This document shows positions 1 through 7,891 of a stretch of DNA of 64,000 bases, piece after piece; the stretch's first letter is position 1; each line of letters starts with the position of its first letter. The position numbers and the translations under genes are program-made. The notes under the pieces were generated by a model, which saw only the letters and a program-made list of their open reading frames with translations, made no database searches and was not told where the DNA came from. The DNA is taken from the NCBI RefSeq assembly GCF_900112395.1, contig NZ_FOLN01000005.1, positions 1 to 64,000 on the forward strand. The letters run 5' to 3'. Source of the DNA: Algibacter lectus. Lineage in GTDB: Bacteria; Bacteroidota; Bacteroidia; Flavobacteriales; Flavobacteriaceae.

Positions 1-110
1 AATAATTATTTAACTTTTATTTTAAAAAGATTTAATACCTCCCTAACCTAAATACTAAACAATATACTTATGAACTTTCTAGCTAATTACGTTGCCGTTT
101 TTAGCGGCTG

Positions 111-140
111 CAAACTTACAACCTTTTCTGAAACTCACAA
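111..140 (-). promoter_or_regulatory. Leftward promoter, probably rRNA operon P2 (proximal)
   Basis: Read on the minus strand, TTG (138-140) is followed after exactly 19 bases by TAAGTTTG (111-118), matching the Bacteroidota primary sigma consensus TTG-N19-TAnnTTTG. The start region is GC-rich (CAGCCGCTAAAAACGG), as in growth-regulated rRNA promoters, and the upstream side (about 141-185) is A-rich like an UP element. No gene follows within the window, so its target lies to the left of base 1. That it drives an rRNA operon is inference. Confidence 0.6.
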
Positions 141-248
141 TGTTTTTTATTTCTTTTTTTAAAAGTTTTTTACCGCTTTTAAAATCTTAATCAATCAACC
201 TGCTTATGAACGTTACCCGTTTAAAGTTTTACCTTTTTTAGCGGGGTG

Positions 249-278
249 CAAATATAGATCCCTTTTTGGTTCTGACAA
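249..278 (-). promoter_or_regulatory. Leftward promoter, probably rRNA operon P1 (distal)
   Basis: On the minus strand TTG (276-278) and TATATTTG (249-256) are 19 bases apart. The following bases CACCCCGCTAAAAA nearly repeat those of the promoter 138 bases further left, and both are followed by a shared GTTCATAAG-like stretch, so the two look like copies of one unit. Tandem, A-rich-flanked promoters with GC-rich starts are usual for rRNA operons. Confidence 0.6.
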
Positions 279-631
279 CCTTTTTTATGAAGTATTTTTG
301 AATTAATTACTAAAAAAAATGTTACGCAATTGATTTACAGAAGCTTAATTATTATTTTTATACCATAGGGCATTGACTTTTATCTATTGAACAGCAATAA
401 AGCCTTGTAAAAACATTTTATAAGGTGTATTTACTCTACAAAGCACTTCGGGGAGATCGCTTTATTTGATTAAAACCAATTTCCCTCATAATATCTATTA
501 TATATATGACTATATAATCTTAGCTGTTCTATATAAGGTATAATATAAACTTGTCTTTGATGTTTAGCTCTCCATAACTAATACTGGTTTTCTTCTCCTC
601 CCCTATTCTTTTTACTATTCAACTTATTCAT

Positions 632-676
632 TATATATAGGTGTATTAATTTCACTTAACAGAGAACCTATATATA
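632..676. repeat. 11-bp inverted repeat
   Basis: TATATATAGGT (632-642) is complementary to ACCTATATATA (666-676) with a 23-base loop. It is A+T-rich and has no T-run, so it does not read as a terminator. Function unknown; chance is possible. Confidence 0.3.
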
Positions 677-716
677 TATGATGCTTTAGAAATGCTCTTT
701 CCGAATTTATTTTTAC

Positions 717-816
717 GTTAGGGATTGAACGGCGTGTTTGAGCTCCCGACCTTAGGAGGAGCGAGTAGTGAAAGCCCGACTCTATATGCACACTTAAAAG
801 TGCATATAGAGTAACC
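717..816 (+). ncRNA. Structured intergenic element, copy A (Flavo-1-like)
   Basis: The element opens with GTTAGGGATTGA, then CGGC, and later has GAAAGCCCGAC followed by a perfect 13-bp hairpin (779-791 with 800-812) and GTAAC, which can pair back to the opening GTTA. The same boxes in the same order occur at 36117-36268, while the hairpin sequences differ completely, so structure rather than sequence is kept. From memory this element recurs between genes in Flavobacteriaceae and may be the Rfam Flavo-1 motif; I cannot confirm the name or the transcribed strand here. It lies just upstream of the thrS promoter. Confidence 0.55.
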
Positions 817-854
817 CATATTTTATTCTATTTTAATTATTACTCTTATATATA

Positions 855-885
855 TTGTGTGGGTTTGTTTATACTATTATCTTTG
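855..885 (+). promoter_or_regulatory. Promoter of thrS
   Basis: TTG (855-857), a 20-base spacer, then TATCTTTG (878-885) fit the flavobacterial promoter consensus. Transcription would begin near 892, giving a leader of about 16 bases to the ATG at 908. This excludes the upstream in-frame GTG at 857, which lies in the promoter. Confidence 0.75.
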
Positions 886-907
886 CATACGGATTTTAAT
901 TTATTTT

Positions 908-2842
908 ATGATACATATTACATTACCTGATGGCAGCGTGAAAACGTTTGATGAGAACGTGACACCTATGGATGTTGCGAAAAGTATTAGCGAAGGGTTT
1001 GCTAGAAACGTGATTTCGGCAAACTTTAATGGTACAACTATTGAAACCGTTACGCCGTTGACCACGGATGGTTCGTTAGTTTTATATACTTGGAAGGATG
1101 ATGAGGGAAAAACTGCTTTTTGGCATAGTTCTGCTCACGTTTTGGCTCAGGCTATTGAAGAGCTATATAGTGACGCTAAACTAACCATTGGACCTGCTAT
1201 TGATAATGGTTTTTATTATGATGTAGATTTTGGTGAGCAAACTGTTTCGGAAAAGGACTTTAAAGCCATTGAAAACAAGATGTTAGAAATTGCTCGTGGT
1301 AAACATGAGTTTAAAATGAGATCAGCTAGTAAAGCGGAAGCTTTAGAACTATATAAAGGTAACGAGTTTAAAACTGAACTTATTGAAAACTTAGAGGATG
1401 GCACTATTACTTTTTGTGACCACGCTACGTTTACAGATTTATGTCGGGGCGGACATATACCAAACACTGGTATAATAAAAGCTGTTAAAATTTTAAGTGT
1501 TGCTGGTGCTTACTGGAGAGGTAATGAAAACAACCCGCAATTAACACGTGTTTACGCTACATCGTTCCCTAAACAAAAGGAACTTACTGAATATTTAGCT
1601 TTACTTGAAGAGGCTAAAAAACGTGACCATAGAAAACTTGGTAAAGAATTAGAGTTATTTACGTTTTCTCAAAAAGTTGGACAGGGTTTACCACTTTGGT
1701 TACCTAAAGGAGCTGCCTTACGTGAGCGCTTAGAGAACTTTTTGAAAGCTGCACAAAAGAAAGCAGGTTACGAAATGGTAATTACTCCGCATATTGGACA
1801 AAAGGAACTTTATGTTACTTCTGGGCATTATGCTAAGTATGGTGCTGATAGTTTTCAGCCTATTACAACCCCTAAAGCTGATGAAGAGTTTTTATTAAAA
1901 CCTATGAATTGCCCACACCATTGTGAAATCTACAACAGTGCGCAATGGAGTTATAAAGATTTACCTAAGCGTTATGCTGAATTTGGTACCGTTTATAGAT
2001 ATGAGCAAAGTGGTGAACTACATGGTTTAACTCGTGTTAGAGGTTTTACTCAAGATGATGCGCATTTATTTTGTATGCCAGAACAGTTAGATAAAGAGTT
2101 TAAGGATGTTATTGATTTGGTTCTTTACGTGTTTGGTTCTTTAGGTTTTGAAAACTTTACTGCACAAGTATCTGTAAGAGATCCAAAAAATCCCGACAAA
2201 TACATTGGTGATGTAGAAAATTGGGAAAAAGCAGAACAAGCCATTATTAATGCTGCCACCGATAAAGGTTTAGATTTTATTATAGAAGAAGGTGAGGCTG
2301 CTTTTTACGGCCCAAAACTAGATTTTATGGTGAAAGATGCCTTAGGAAGAAAGTGGCAACTAGGTACTATTCAGGTAGATTATAACCTACCAGAACGTTT
2401 TGATTTAACCTACAAAGGCAGTGATAACGAGCTTCACCGCCCTGTTATGATACACCGTGCTCCTTTTGGAAGTATGGAACGTTTTGTGGCATTATTATTG
2501 GAACATACAGGTGGTAACTTCCCGCTTTGGCTTATGCCAGTGCAGGTAATTATTTTATCTATTAGCGAGAAATATGAAAAATACTCGGAAAAAGTTTTAA
2601 ATTTGCTAGAAAATGACGAAATTCGCGCCCTTGTAGACCATAGAAATGAAACTATTGGGAAGAAGATTAGAGAATCTGAAATGCAAAAACACCCGTATAT
2701 GATTATTATAGGGGAACAAGAAGAGCAAGAAGGCAAAATATCTGTACGCCAACATGGTGGAGAAGATTTAGGAATGATATCCGTTGACGACTTCTCTACA
2801 ATAATAAAGAATGAGATTAAAAAAACGTTAAAATCGTTTTAA
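908..2842 (+). CDS. thrS: Threonine--tRNA ligase
   Basis: Cytoplasmic class II enzyme that charges tRNA-Thr with threonine. The 644-residue protein has the full bacterial layout: TGS domain (about 1-61), the editing domain with HSSAH (73-77) and CRGGH, the catalytic core with the zinc cysteine in MNCPHH, motif 2 around [11 protein letters not shown] and motif 3 around APFGSMERF, then the anticodon-binding domain at the C-terminus. The ATG at 908 is chosen because the reading frame upstream overlaps the promoter and adds an unrelated, hydrophobic 17-residue tail. It heads an operon with infC, rpmI and rplT. Confidence 0.97.
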   Translation: MIHITLPDGSVKTFDENVTPMDVAKSISEGFARNVISANFNGTTIETVTPLTTDGSLVLYTWKDDEGKTAFWHSSAHVLAQAIEELYSDAKLTIGPAIDNGFYYDVDFGEQTVSEKDFKAIENKMLEIARGKHEFKMRSASKAEALELYKGNEFKTELIENLEDGTITFCDHATFTDLCRGGHIPNTGIIKAVKILSVAGAYWRGNENNPQLTRVYATSFPKQKELTEYLALLEEAKKRDHRKLGKELELFTFSQKVGQGLPLWLPKGAALRERLENFLKAAQKKAGYEMVITPHIGQKELYVTSGHYAKYGADSFQPITTPKADEEFLLKPMNCPHHCEIYNSAQWSYKDLPKRYAEFGTVYRYEQSGELHGLTRVRGFTQDDAHLFCMPEQLDKEFKDVIDLVLYVFGSLGFENFTAQVSVRDPKNPDKYIGDVENWEKAEQAIINAATDKGLDFIIEEGEAAFYGPKLDFMVKDALGRKWQLGTIQVDYNLPERFDLTYKGSDNELHRPVMIHRAPFGSMERFVALLLEHTGGNFPLWLMPVQVIILSISEKYEKYSEKVLNLLENDEIRALVDHRNETIGKKIRESEMQKHPYMIIIGEQEEQEGKISVRQHGGEDLGMISVDDFSTIIKNEIKKTLKSF

Positions 2843-2882
2843 CAACAAAATACAATTAAGTTTAATTTAAAATTTTAAGGCC

Positions 2883-3428
2883 ATAGCAATTAGAAGAAGA
2901 CATCAACCGAGAAGGGTTTCACAAGAGGATAAACACAAGATAAACTCGAAAATTACAGCACAAAAACTGCGTCTTGTAGGAGACAACGTTGAAATTGGTA
3001 TTTATACCAAAGGTGACGCTATGCGAATAGCTGACACACAAGGACTAGATCTTGTAGAAATATCACCAAATGCTGAGCCCCCTGTTTGTAAGGTTATGGA
3101 CTATAAAAAGTTTCTTTACGAACAAAAGAAGCGTGATAAGGCTTTAAAATCTAAAGCTACAAAAGTGACTATCAAAGAGATTCGTTTTGGACCTCAAACT
3201 GATGATCATGATTACGCATTTAAAAGGAAGCATGCCGAAAAATTCCTAAAAGAAGGTGCAAAGCTAAAAGCATTTGTGTTTTTTAAAGGACGTTCTATTA
3301 TATTTAAAGAACAAGGCCAAATCCTGTTACTACGTTTAGCTCAAGATCTAGAAGAACTTGGGAAGGTAGAACAAATGCCAAGATTGGAAGGTAAACGTAT
3401 GACTATGTTTATTGCTCCTAAAAAGTAA
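2883..3428 (+). CDS. infC: Translation initiation factor IF-3
   Basis: IF-3 binds the 30S subunit, keeps it free of 50S and checks the start codon and initiator tRNA. The 181-residue product has both IF-3 domains: the N-terminal part (about 22-90, including [18 protein letters not shown]) and the C-terminal part (about 95-180, including [12 protein letters not shown]). The first ATG (3021) would remove a third of the N-terminal domain. The frame is open back to 2871, and the usual family beginning (AIRRR) follows an ATA at 2883; an ATT at 2889 is the alternative. Rare starts of this type are how IF-3 limits its own synthesis in E. coli, so the same control is likely here. Confidence 0.93.
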   Translation: MAIRRRHQPRRVSQEDKHKINSKITAQKLRLVGDNVEIGIYTKGDAMRIADTQGLDLVEISPNAEPPVCKVMDYKKFLYEQKKRDKALKSKATKVTIKEIRFGPQTDDHDYAFKRKHAEKFLKEGAKLKAFVFFKGRSIIFKEQGQILLLRLAQDLEELGKVEQMPRLEGKRMTMFIAPKK

Positions 3429-3433
3429 ATACC

Positions 3434-3477
3434 CCTAATTTATTAGGATAAAGATAAGTTGCCAAATACATTTGGCA
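3434..3477 (+). promoter_or_regulatory. Two hairpins in the infC-rpmI gap
   Basis: CCTAAT pairs with ATTAGG (3434-3447) and TGCCAAAT pairs with ATTTGGCA (3460-3477, two-base loop). They sit in the leader of rpmI, where other bacteria place the site through which L20 represses rpmI-rplT. A control role is inference; neither has a T-run, so they are not terminators. Confidence 0.35.
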
Positions 3478-3508
3478 GGAAAATAATTAAGCGAAATAAT
3501 TAAAATCT

Positions 3509-3513
3509 AGGAG
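3509..3513 (+). promoter_or_regulatory. Shine-Dalgarno of rpmI
   Basis: AGGAG ends six bases before the rpmI ATG, the textbook distance. Most genes in this window have only A-rich upstream sequence, as usual in Bacteroidota, so this is an exception. Confidence 0.6.
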
Positions 3514-3519
3514 AAAAAA

Positions 3520-3717
3520 ATGCCTAAAATGAAAACAAAATCTAGTGCTAAAAAGCGTTTCAAGCTTACTGGTACTGGTAAATTAAAAAGAAAGCACGCT
3601 TTTAAAAGTCACATCTTAACAAAGAAGTCTAAAAAGCGTAAGCTAGCACTGCGTCATGATACATTAGTACATAAAGCAGACGAAAATAACATTAAAACAA
3701 TGTTGCGTTTAAAATAA
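3520..3717 (+). CDS. rpmI: 50S ribosomal protein L35
   Basis: Small, very basic ribosomal protein of 65 residues, the usual length. The family pattern is clear: [15 protein letters not shown] at the start, [12 protein letters not shown] in the middle and a basic C-terminal third. It lies between infC and rplT in the order found in most bacteria. It has a proper Shine-Dalgarno and two short hairpins in front, which suggests translational control, probably by L20. Confidence 0.97.
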   Translation: MPKMKTKSSAKKRFKLTGTGKLKRKHAFKSHILTKKSKKRKLALRHDTLVHKADENNIKTMLRLK

Positions 3718-3785
3718 ACACAACCTGTTTTAACGTTGGTTAAATAAATTATAAACCCTGGAGTTAGGCTCAATTTATAAAAAGT

Positions 3786-3799
3786 GTCTATTTATAGAC
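3786..3799 (+). promoter_or_regulatory. Hairpin in the rpmI-rplT gap
   Basis: GTCTAT and ATAGAC form a short stem about 30 bases before the rplT start; just upstream TTATAAA and TTTATAA can also pair around an 18-base loop. This may be a leader structure bound by L20, but the assignment is only positional. Confidence 0.3.
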
Positions 3800-3827
3800 C
3801 GCCTACTACAAAAAAACAATTAAAATT

Positions 3828-4172
3828 ATGCCAAGATCAGTAAATTCTGTAGCAAAAAGAGCCCGTAGAAAAAAGGTTCTAAAACAAGCAAAAGGTTACT
3901 TTGGACGTCGTAAAAACGTTTGGACAGTAGCAAAAAATGCGGTTGATAAAGCGATGCAATACTCGTATAGAGACCGTAGAAATAAAAAGAGAACATTCCG
4001 TGCATTATGGATCACGCGTATTAACGCAGGAGCCCGTTTACATGGTTTATCTTATTCTCAATTTATGGGGAAATTAAAAGCTAATGATATCGAATTAAAC
4101 CGTAAGGTTTTAGCCGATTTAGCTATGAACAACCCAGAGGCTTTTAAAGCCGTAATCGAGAAAGTAAAATAA
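3828..4172 (+). CDS. rplT: 50S ribosomal protein L20
   Basis: L20 is needed for early 50S assembly and in many bacteria represses its own operon. The 114-residue protein has the typical basic N-terminus ([19 protein letters not shown]), the GYFGRRKN segment and the folded C-terminal domain with [19 protein letters not shown]. Length and sequence are ordinary. It ends the thrS operon and is followed by a strong terminator. Confidence 0.97.
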   Translation: MPRSVNSVAKRARRKKVLKQAKGYFGRRKNVWTVAKNAVDKAMQYSYRDRRNKKRTFRALWITRINAGARLHGLSYSQFMGKLKANDIELNRKVLADLAMNNPEAFKAVIEKVK

Positions 4173-4211
4173 GGCGTTCCGCCTATTGTAAAACATATTA
4201 TTCGCTTAATA

Positions 4212-4249
4212 AAAAAAAATCCGATTCTTAATTGAATCGGATTTTTTTA
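4212..4249. terminator. Bidirectional terminator between rplT and the LysE-type gene
   Basis: CCGATTC (4221-4227) pairs with GAATCGG (4234-4240), flanked by a run of A on the left and T on the right. It can stop rplT on the plus strand and the convergent gene ending at 4287 on the minus strand. Confidence 0.85.
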
Positions 4250-4286
4250 TGCCTTTTATTTAAAAGAACTAAAGATAGTAGATAGT

Positions 4287-4940
4287 TTAAAGGTAAATTA
4301 ACTTCGTTATCTGAAATACCGAAACACAAAGTAACAACACACCAATAACTCTATTTACCCGTGTAGTAACATTGGATACCTTAACCTTTAATACATCGCT
4401 AAATTTACTGTATGCGTATAACACTAACAATTTACCAAAGTACGCTCCAATTAGAAACCACACCAATAGCTTATAATCTACAGGGAGATTTAAATCTATT
4501 ATATTCCTGTTTAAATAAGTGGTTATAAATATCCAATAGATAAGAACTGTTGGGTTAACTAGACCCAAAAAGAAACCCAACATTTGTTTTGAAATTGGTC
4601 TTCTTCTCTTCTTAATTATTATACACTCATCATTTTCATCTTTAACGCACTCTGTTCTACCTGAAAGAAGAATGGCACCAACTACAATAAAAATAGCAAC
4701 AATAGTATACTGTAACCAAATATTCATGTTAATAAACATTTCTATTTGGCTGTTAAAACTGATAGCAAATAATATTAAAATAAGTTCTGCAAAAGCAGCA
4801 GGATGTATTATTTTTAGAGCACTATTTACGTTTTCTTTAATAGTTGTGTTTATCACAGCTATATTTGTAGTACCCAAAGGAAGTGCACCAAGTACCGCTG
4901 CAGAAAAACCAATAAGTAAATAAAGAATTAAATCCATCAC
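4287..4940 (-). CDS. LysE-family membrane exporter
   Basis: A 217-residue inner-membrane protein with about six hydrophobic segments, an early PLGTTNIAVINTT stretch as in the RhtB/LysE export family, and NPTVLIYW in the second half, which is another family hallmark. A charged cytoplasmic loop (about 95-118) separates the halves. The substrate is unknown; relatives export amino acids or metal ions. Two ATGs lie side by side at the start. It begins two bases after the stop of the YHS-domain gene, so the two are probably co-transcribed. Confidence 0.75.
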   Translation of the reverse strand: MMDLILYLLIGFSAAVLGALPLGTTNIAVINTTIKENVNSALKIIHPAAFAELILILFAISFNSQIEMFINMNIWLQYTIVAIFIVVGAILLSGRTECVKDENDECIIIKKRRRPISKQMLGFFLGLVNPTVLIYWIFITTYLNRNIIDLNLPVDYKLLVWFLIGAYFGKLLVLYAYSKFSDVLKVKVSNVTTRVNRVIGVLLLCVSVFQITKLIYL

Positions 4941-4942
4941 TT

Positions 4943-5389
4943 CTAACCTTGATTTATACGTTTCCAGTTTATATCTGCCTTTTCCTTTAAGCTATCAGGA
5001 TATTCATCTAACCAAGATTTAAGCGTATTAATTCCCCATGAATTGTAAAACAAGTACAATTTACCATCTCTAATTTCGTAAGTTTCTGGATCTACGGAAA
5101 CCTTGTCTCCCTTTACAGCAATGGCATAAGCACAATATCCGCCATATGCCGGAACGTACTTTTCAGGATTTTCATTAAAAGTGTCTAGATTATCTTGTGA
5201 TGAAAATTTGAACTTCCCGCCTTTGTATTTCGATACATAATCATCATTTCCTTTTTTAGGCGCATTATTAAAATAAGAAACGACATCGAATCCCTCTATT
5301 ACAAAACCTTTTTTAGTATTAAAATCGATATTTTGAGCTATCATAGTTTGACCAAATATGAAGAAAACTAGAGCTATTAAATTTTTCAT
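4943..5389 (-). CDS. Exported YHS-domain protein
   Basis: 148 residues with a signal peptide (about 1-18, ending at IAQ). The mature protein contains the YHS core: GFDVVSYF, then FKFSSQDNLDTFNENPEKYVPAYGGYCAYA, here spread over about 33-92. YHS domains occur in heavy-metal transport proteins and are thought to bind metal, but this secreted Bacteroidota type has no settled role. It is the first gene of a pair with the LysE-type exporter, which would fit a small-solute or metal handling role; that link is inference. Confidence 0.75.
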   Translation of the reverse strand: MKNLIALVFFIFGQTMIAQNIDFNTKKGFVIEGFDVVSYFNNAPKKGNDDYVSKYKGGKFKFSSQDNLDTFNENPEKYVPAYGGYCAYAIAVKGDKVSVDPETYEIRDGKLYLFYNSWGINTLKSWLDEYPDSLKEKADINWKRINQG

Positions 5390-5570
5390 TTGCTATACAT
5401 TTATATTATTCATTTATTTCCCAAGAGTAATTTAAATTATTATAATGTCTCATGGTTACTTAGAAGTCAGTCGCCATGACGAGAACTACCTTTCAAATAA
5501 AAAAATTGAAAAGCTTATGTTAAGCTAAAAGAACATCGTATTTATTGCCTATTCTAAAAGTTTGGACAAA

Positions 5571-5606
5571 AAAAAGCACCTATCTCTTTTAGATAGGTGC
5601 TCTTTT
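5571..5606 (-). terminator. Terminator after the YjbQ gene
   Basis: An 11-bp perfect stem (AGCACCTATCT, 5575-5585, with 5591-5601) with a five-base loop; on the minus strand it is followed by a run of T. It lies 45 bases beyond the stop of the gene ending at 5651. Confidence 0.85.
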
Positions 5607-5650
5607 CTATTTTATTAGGAATTCTTTTTAATGTTATTTAGTAATTTATT

Positions 5651-6073
5651 TTAAACACCAAAAGCACTAATAACGATTTGTCTTGCTCCTCCATAATCCC
5701 GATGTTCGCATAAATAAATACCTTGCCAAATACCAAGATTTAATTTACCGTAAGTAATTGGTATTTGAACTGATGCTCCTATTAACGAAGCTTTAATATG
5801 GGCAGGCATATCATCAGGTCCCTCATAGGTATGCTTGTAATATGGTGCGTTTTCTGGAATCATTTTATTAAAATGACTTTCGAAATCCATTCTAACTGTA
5901 TCATCTGCATTTTCGTTAATGGTTAAACTTGCTGATGTATGCTTAATAAAAACCTGTAATTGCCCCATTTGAATCTCTACAATTTCGGGAATTGCATGCA
6001 GAATAGCATCCGTTATTAAATGAAAGCCTCTTTTATGCGATTCTAATTTAATTTCCTTTTGAAAAATTTTCAT
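5651..6073 (-). CDS. YjbQ/UPF0047 family protein
   Basis: 140-residue cytoplasmic protein of the widespread UPF0047 family. Visible hallmarks are KHTSASLTINENADDTVR (about 44-61), a conserved HTYEGPDDMPAH segment and the C-terminal GTYQGIYLCEHR-like stretch (GIWQGIYLCEHRDYGG). Some members have a weak secondary thiamine-phosphate synthase activity, but the true role is not established. It starts 20 bases after the EF-hand gene and probably shares its transcript; a strong terminator follows. Confidence 0.88.
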   Translation of the reverse strand: MKIFQKEIKLESHKRGFHLITDAILHAIPEIVEIQMGQLQVFIKHTSASLTINENADDTVRMDFESHFNKMIPENAPYYKHTYEGPDDMPAHIKASLIGASVQIPITYGKLNLGIWQGIYLCEHRDYGGARQIVISAFGV

Positions 6074-6093
6074 CTAAAACAAAAATTTTATCA

Positions 6094-6372
6094 TTATTTG
6101 ACATCTTTAGCTATTTCTGAAATAGCCTTTTTAAACTCTTTCCAATCAATTTTATCATCACCATCCTTATCATAACCATCAATCAATTTCGATGACACTA
6201 AGCCTCGAATAAAACCATTAATCTCAGCTTCCTTAAGTAAAGCTACTATTTCACTTTTAGATAATTTACCGTCTCCACTTTTATCAAAAAAGTTAAATGC
6301 GTCTTCTGGAGTTTCAAAATGATTAGTAAGAACTATTTGTATTTTGTTGAGTATTGCTTTTTTTGATGCCAT
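6094..6372 (-). CDS. Small EF-hand calcium-binding protein
   Basis: 92 residues, no signal peptide or membrane segment. Two complete EF-hand loops are visible: DKSGDGKLSKSE (about 30-41) and DKDGDDKIDWKE (about 68-79), each with acidic residues at positions 1, 3 or 5, and 12. It should bind two calcium ions inside the cell as a sensor or buffer. Partner unknown. It precedes the YjbQ gene by 20 bases. Confidence 0.8.
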   Translation of the reverse strand: MASKKAILNKIQIVLTNHFETPEDAFNFFDKSGDGKLSKSEIVALLKEAEINGFIRGLVSSKLIDGYDKDGDDKIDWKEFKKAISEIAKDVK

Positions 6373-6412
6373 GTTTTTAAGTTTTATGGTTATAAATTAA
6401 AAATAAGAGCTA

Positions 6413-7672
6413 CTATGTTTTCTGTTTCTTCTTTTTTGCAGCAGGAAATAACACATTATTAAGAATTAATCTGTAACCCGGTGATGTTGGATGCAAATCC
6501 AATTCCGTTTTAGGATCGCCAACACGGTGCTGATAATCTTCAGGATCATGCCCGCCATAAAATGTAAAGAAGCCTTTTCCCTTTATACCATGGATATATT
6601 TTGCTTCGCCATTGATTTTATTTTCTCCCATAACCAAAACATTGGATTTTATTTCATCTCGAGTAAAAGATGTTGTTTGCCCCATAAAACCTTTAACTAA
6701 AGCGGTATGATTTTGACATAACATAGATGGAATAGGATCCCATTTTGCTGAGAATTCCATAAGAGAAAAATAATCGGTTGTTTTACTTACCTTGCGTTTC
6801 TGCGTCATATCAATAGAAGAAAACTCGTAAACCGTAGGACTTCTTTCTAATTGATAATTAGTAAATGCAAATGTTTTATTAAAATCTATTTTATTCTGAT
6901 ACCCTGCATCGCTCCCATCGCCATCAAACATAGGTTCGCAAATATCTACACCTTCGGCAGATAAAGCTATATCAAAACTATCTGTAGCACTACACATAGC
7001 AAACATAAAGCCACCACCAACAACATAGTCTCTAATTTTATGAGCTACTGCCGATTTTTCATCAGAAACTTTATTATATCCTAATTTTTGAGCTAGAGTT
7101 TCTGCTGCTTTTTTCTCGTTTATATACCACGATGCCGCGCGATAAGCTCCATAGAACTTACCGAATTGTCCGGTAAAATCTTCATGGTGCAGGTGCAACC
7201 AATCGAATAATAATAAACCATCGTTTAAAACTTCTTCATCGTAAACAGTTTCATAAGGGATTTCGGCATAGTTTAACACCATAGTTACAGCATCATCCCA
7301 AGGCAATTTTCCTTCTGGCGTATAAACTGCAATTTTTGGGGCCTTTTCTAATACAACAGCTTCCATATTTTGGCTAGGGCTACTTATATCTTCCAAAATA
7401 GCTTCCGCTTTAGCATTAGAAATAACATCGAAAGATACGCCACGAATTTGACATTCTCTCTGAATAGCTTCCGTATCAGGAAGTAAAAATGAACCACCTT
7501 GATAATTAAGAAGCCATTTCACTTTAAGATCTTTATTAAGAACCCAATAGGTAATTCCGTATGCTTTTAAGTGATTTTTTTGATTACCTACACCCATAGG
7601 AATAAAAACATAGGATGCGTAGGTTTTACATGCTAAGCATATAAATAATAATGTGAAGATTATCTTTTTCAA
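6413..7672 (-). CDS. Secreted protein of unknown function (often named asparagine synthetase B in flavobacteria)
   Basis: 419 residues with a signal peptide (about 1-19, ending TYA). I recognise this family as highly conserved in Flavobacteriia, where databases often call it asparagine synthetase B; but it has no N-terminal catalytic cysteine and no PP-loop ATPase motif, so that name is not supported by the sequence. It contains a glycine-rich segment near a cysteine (VVGGGFMFAMCSATDSFDIAL, positions about 218-238) and a GFFTFYGGHDPEDY stretch, which recall class I glutamine amidotransferase or ThuA-like folds. The C-terminus is basic (KKKKQK). Function unknown. Confidence 0.7.
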   Translation of the reverse strand: MKKIIFTLLFICLACKTYASYVFIPMGVGNQKNHLKAYGITYWVLNKDLKVKWLLNYQGGSFLLPDTEAIQRECQIRGVSFDVISNAKAEAILEDISSPSQNMEAVVLEKAPKIAVYTPEGKLPWDDAVTMVLNYAEIPYETVYDEEVLNDGLLLFDWLHLHHEDFTGQFGKFYGAYRAASWYINEKKAAETLAQKLGYNKVSDEKSAVAHKIRDYVVGGGFMFAMCSATDSFDIALSAEGVDICEPMFDGDGSDAGYQNKIDFNKTFAFTNYQLERSPTVYEFSSIDMTQKRKVSKTTDYFSLMEFSAKWDPIPSMLCQNHTALVKGFMGQTTSFTRDEIKSNVLVMGENKINGEAKYIHGIKGKGFFTFYGGHDPEDYQHRVGDPKTELDLHPTSPGYRLILNNVLFPAAKKKKQKT

Positions 7673-7691
7673 TTTGAGATTGCCTAAAAAT

Positions 7692-7729
7692 AATTTCTCA
7701 GTTAAGTAATAAAAACCAACTGAGAAATT
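7692..7729. repeat. 12-bp inverted repeat between dnaB and the secreted-protein gene
   Basis: AATTTCTCAGTT (7692-7703) and AACTGAGAAATT (7718-7729) are perfect complements with a 14-base loop. On the minus strand a short T-rich stretch follows. It may end dnaB transcripts or attenuate the next gene, whose start is 20 bases away. Confidence 0.45.
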
Positions 7730-7891
7730 GAATTATATAAGCGAAAGATACTTAATTTTTGTGGGGATAAAAAACAGTATTTATGATTCTATTTGATAAA
7801 ATCAATACTAATTTTGTACTATTTCTAGGAATAATTTTCCTTTTTTGAGATTGAAAATCTCTATATAAATTCTCTTAGAAACTAATTAATT

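Larger units (their letters stand above)
1..907. other. Gene-free region upstream of thrS
   Basis: No protein or tRNA gene is visible on either strand. It holds two leftward promoters (111-140 and 249-278), an 11-bp inverted repeat (632-676), a structured repeat element (717-816) and the thrS promoter (855-885). The stretch from about 300 to 630 is A+T-rich and I see nothing recognisable in it. The arrangement suggests the space between a leftward rRNA operon outside the window and the rightward thrS operon. Confidence 0.7.

Noticed and set aside
5445-5528. 27-codon frame between the YHS and YjbQ genes, containing a CATGG/CCATG palindrome
   Set aside because: Too short, no start signal, and no protein-like features; probably chance.
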